Assembly (NCBI RefSeq): GCF_022601895.1
Contig: NZ_JAKVIO010000004.1
Coordinates: 1 to 64,000, forward strand
Direction of reading: 5' to 3'
Source of the DNA: Sphingomonas sp. LaA6.9
GTDB taxonomy: Bacteria; Pseudomonadota; Alphaproteobacteria; Sphingomonadales; Sphingomonadaceae
Length of the DNA stretch: 64,000 bases
The notes under the pieces were generated by a model. It saw only the letters and a list, made by a program, of their open reading frames with translations. It did not search any database and was not told where the DNA came from. The position numbers and the translations under genes are program-made. Below, in pieces: positions 62,667-64,000 of this stretch. Each line of letters starts with the position of its first letter. The first letter of the stretch is position 1.

Positions 62667-62786
62667 AACCGCTCATCCTGAGGAGCCGTTGAGCGAAGTT
62701 GAAACGGCGTCTCGAAGGACGCACAGAATCATGTCCTTCGAGACGGGTCTTCGCCTTTGCTCAGCCCCTCCTCAGGATGAGCGGTT
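62667..62786. repeat. Long intergenic inverted-repeat element
   Basis: AACCGCTCATCCTGAGGAG (62667-62685) is an exact complement of 62768-62786, and the inner arms GTCTCGAAGGAC (62709-62720) and GTCCTTCGAGAC (62733-62744) also match perfectly. The element fills the gap between rpoN and the riboswitch. I recognise the CTCATCCTGAGGAG / CTTCGAGAC type as a dispersed repeat in sphingomonads and related alphaproteobacteria. Confidence 0.8.
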
Positions 62787-62795
62787 AGAGAAGTA

Positions 62796-64000
62796 TCAGG
62801 CCGCCTTGCCCTGTAGCGCTTTCTGCCGGCGACGCTGGACCGAGCTGCCGATGCCCATCGCCTCGCGGTACTTGGCAACGGTGCGTCGCGCGATGTCGAA
62901 GCCCTTGTCGCGGAGCAGGTCGACGAGCGTGTCGTCGGAGAGAATCTTGCGCGGGTCTTCGGTGGCGATCAGCGCGCGGATATGGCTTTTCACCGCCTCG
63001 GCCGAAACCGCGTCGCCGCCATCGGCCGACTGGATCGCCGAGGTGAAGAAATATTTGAGCTCGTAGAGCCCGCGCGCGCAGCTGAGATATTTGTTGCTGG
63101 TCACGCGGCTGACGGTGGATTCGTGCATGCCGATCTCGTCGGCGACGGTCTTGAGCGTCAGCGGCTTCAGATGTGAAACCCCATGGGTGAAAAACCCTTG
63201 TTGCTGTTTAACCAGTTCGGTTGCCACCTTGATGATCGTGCGCTGGCGCTGGTCGAGCGCCTTGACCAGCCAGTTGGCGCTGGCGAGGCATTCGGAGAGC
63301 CAGGCCTTTGACGCCTTGTCCTGCTTGCCACCCGACAGCTCGACATAATAGCTGCGGTTGACGAGGAGCCTTGGCAGGGTGGCGCTGTTGATCTCGATCG
63401 CCCAGGTCGTCCCGCGTTGCGCGACGAAGATGTCGGGGGTGACCGCCTGGATGCGCTCGCCGCCAAATTTGAGGCCGGGCTTGGGATCATAGTCCCTGAG
63501 CTCGCGGATCATGTCCGCCATGTCCTCGTCATCGACGCCGCAGATGCGCTTCAGCTGGGCGAGCTTGCCCTGTCCGAGCAGGTCGAGATTGTCGAGCAGA
63601 CGCGCCATGCAGGGGTCGTAGCGATCGGCCTCCTTAGCCTGCAGGGCCAGGCATTCGGCGAGGCCGCGCGCACCGACCCCCGTGGGATCGAAGCCGTGGA
63701 TGACGCAGAGCACGCGCTCGACCGCGGCGAGCGGCACGCCGAGGCGCTGCGCGATATCAAGCAGATTGGCGGCGAGATAGCCGGCCTCGTCGATCTGGTC
63801 GATCAGATGCGTGGCGATGAGCCAGTCCCCGCCCGAGAGCACCGCGCCCGCCTGCGCGAGCAGGTGATCGTGGAGCGAAAGCCCGGCCGACACCATGGCG
63901 TCGAAATCGGGACCGTCCTCGCCAAAGCCCGCGCCCGCGCTGCCGGTGAGGCCGAGTCCTCCATCGAGCCCGCCGCCGCTGTCGATCATGCTGTCGTGGT
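62796..64000 (-). CDS. rpoN: RNA polymerase sigma-54 factor RpoN, C-terminal part
   Basis: The frame is open to the window end, so the N-terminal activator-interaction region is missing; about 401 residues are present. The core-binding domain includes GVGARGLAECLALQAKEADRY and DPKPGLKFGGE. The central domain has LKPLTLKTVADEIGMHESTVSRVTSNKY. The C-terminal RpoN box reads ARRTVAKYRE, which recognises the -24 element. Sigma-54 needs an ATP-dependent activator to open promoters. The acidic, glycine-rich stretch near 63900-63980 is the variable region. A sigma-54-type promoter is seen at 48599-48615 in the same window. Confidence 0.95.
   Translation of the reverse strand, partial: HDSMIDSGGGLDGGLGLTGSAGAGFGEDGPDFDAMVSAGLSLHDHLLAQAGAVLSGGDWLIATHLIDQIDEAGYLAANLLDIAQRLGVPLAAVERVLCVIHGFDPTGVGARGLAECLALQAKEADRYDPCMARLLDNLDLLGQGKLAQLKRICGVDDEDMADMIRELRDYDPKPGLKFGGERIQAVTPDIFVAQRGTTWAIEINSATLPRLLVNRSYYVELSGGKQDKASKAWLSECLASANWLVKALDQRQRTIIKVATELVKQQQGFFTHGVSHLKPLTLKTVADEIGMHESTVSRVTSNKYLSCARGLYELKYFFTSAIQSADGGDAVSAEAVKSHIRALIATEDPRKILSDDTLVDLLRDKGFDIARRTVAKYREAMGIGSSVQRRRQKALQGKAA

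Overview
The window looks like a chromosomal segment of a sphingomonad (Alphaproteobacteria, Sphingomonadales). It is uniformly GC-rich. It carries two large TonB-dependent receptors, OhrR/Ohr, a thiC under a TPP riboswitch, the 3' part of rpoN, a PspC-type small operon, and three kinds of hairpin repeat that I recognise from sphingomonad intergenic DNA. Genus cannot be fixed from the sequence alone. I see no tRNA, rRNA, CRISPR array, insertion sequence or prophage.

Layout. 1-6.3 kb: the N-terminal part of a type I secreted repeat adhesin (cut by the window start), then a TPR-sulfotransferase and a TonB-dependent receptor. 6.4-11.7 kb: an amino-acid permease and a divergent Rieske oxygenase / CrtI-like flavoprotein / RidA operon facing a BetI-like TetR regulator, with a clear operator between them. 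11.8-14.2 kb: an exported M20 peptidase and two small unknown genes. 14.2-18.5 kb: a tight operon of OmpR-type response regulator, LysM-FecR protein and CHASE2 histidine kinase. 18.5-25.1 kb: lipoprotein, OhrR/Ohr peroxide pair, MFS exporter, proline iminopeptidase, two hydrolases.

25.3-48.3 kb is a glycan-utilisation locus: a CUT1 ABC sugar importer with its LacI regulator, an exported esterase, GH1 and GH2 enzymes, then an SGNH hydrolase, a GH144-like glucanase and an Oar-type TonB receptor on the other strand, then GH3, a sulfatase and GH97, closed by an exported endonuclease/exonuclease/phosphatase-family enzyme. A 14-bp palindrome upstream of the LacI gene recurs with one mismatch in the GH3/TonB-receptor intergenic region, so one regulator probably controls both halves. 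The outer-membrane receptor, periplasmic glycosidases and ABC importer would form a continuous uptake path.

48.3-60.5 kb holds many small housekeeping and accessory genes. They include a sigma-54-type promoter in front of a 43-aa protein and PspC, a PilZ protein, a PhnA-like protein without its zinc ribbon, a frameshifted 2H phosphoesterase, and a MerR-type regulator divergent from a 29-aa peptide with six cysteines in its last 13 residues (a probable miniature metallothionein). A DUF4160/DUF2442 pair is preceded by a perfect 15-bp inverted repeat. 60.6-64 kb: thiC with its TPP riboswitch, a long inverted-repeat element, and rpoN running off the end.

The strongest candidates for something little described are the MerR/29-aa metallothionein unit, the sigma-54-driven small protein/PspC operon, and the DUF4160/DUF2442 pair with its large palindrome.
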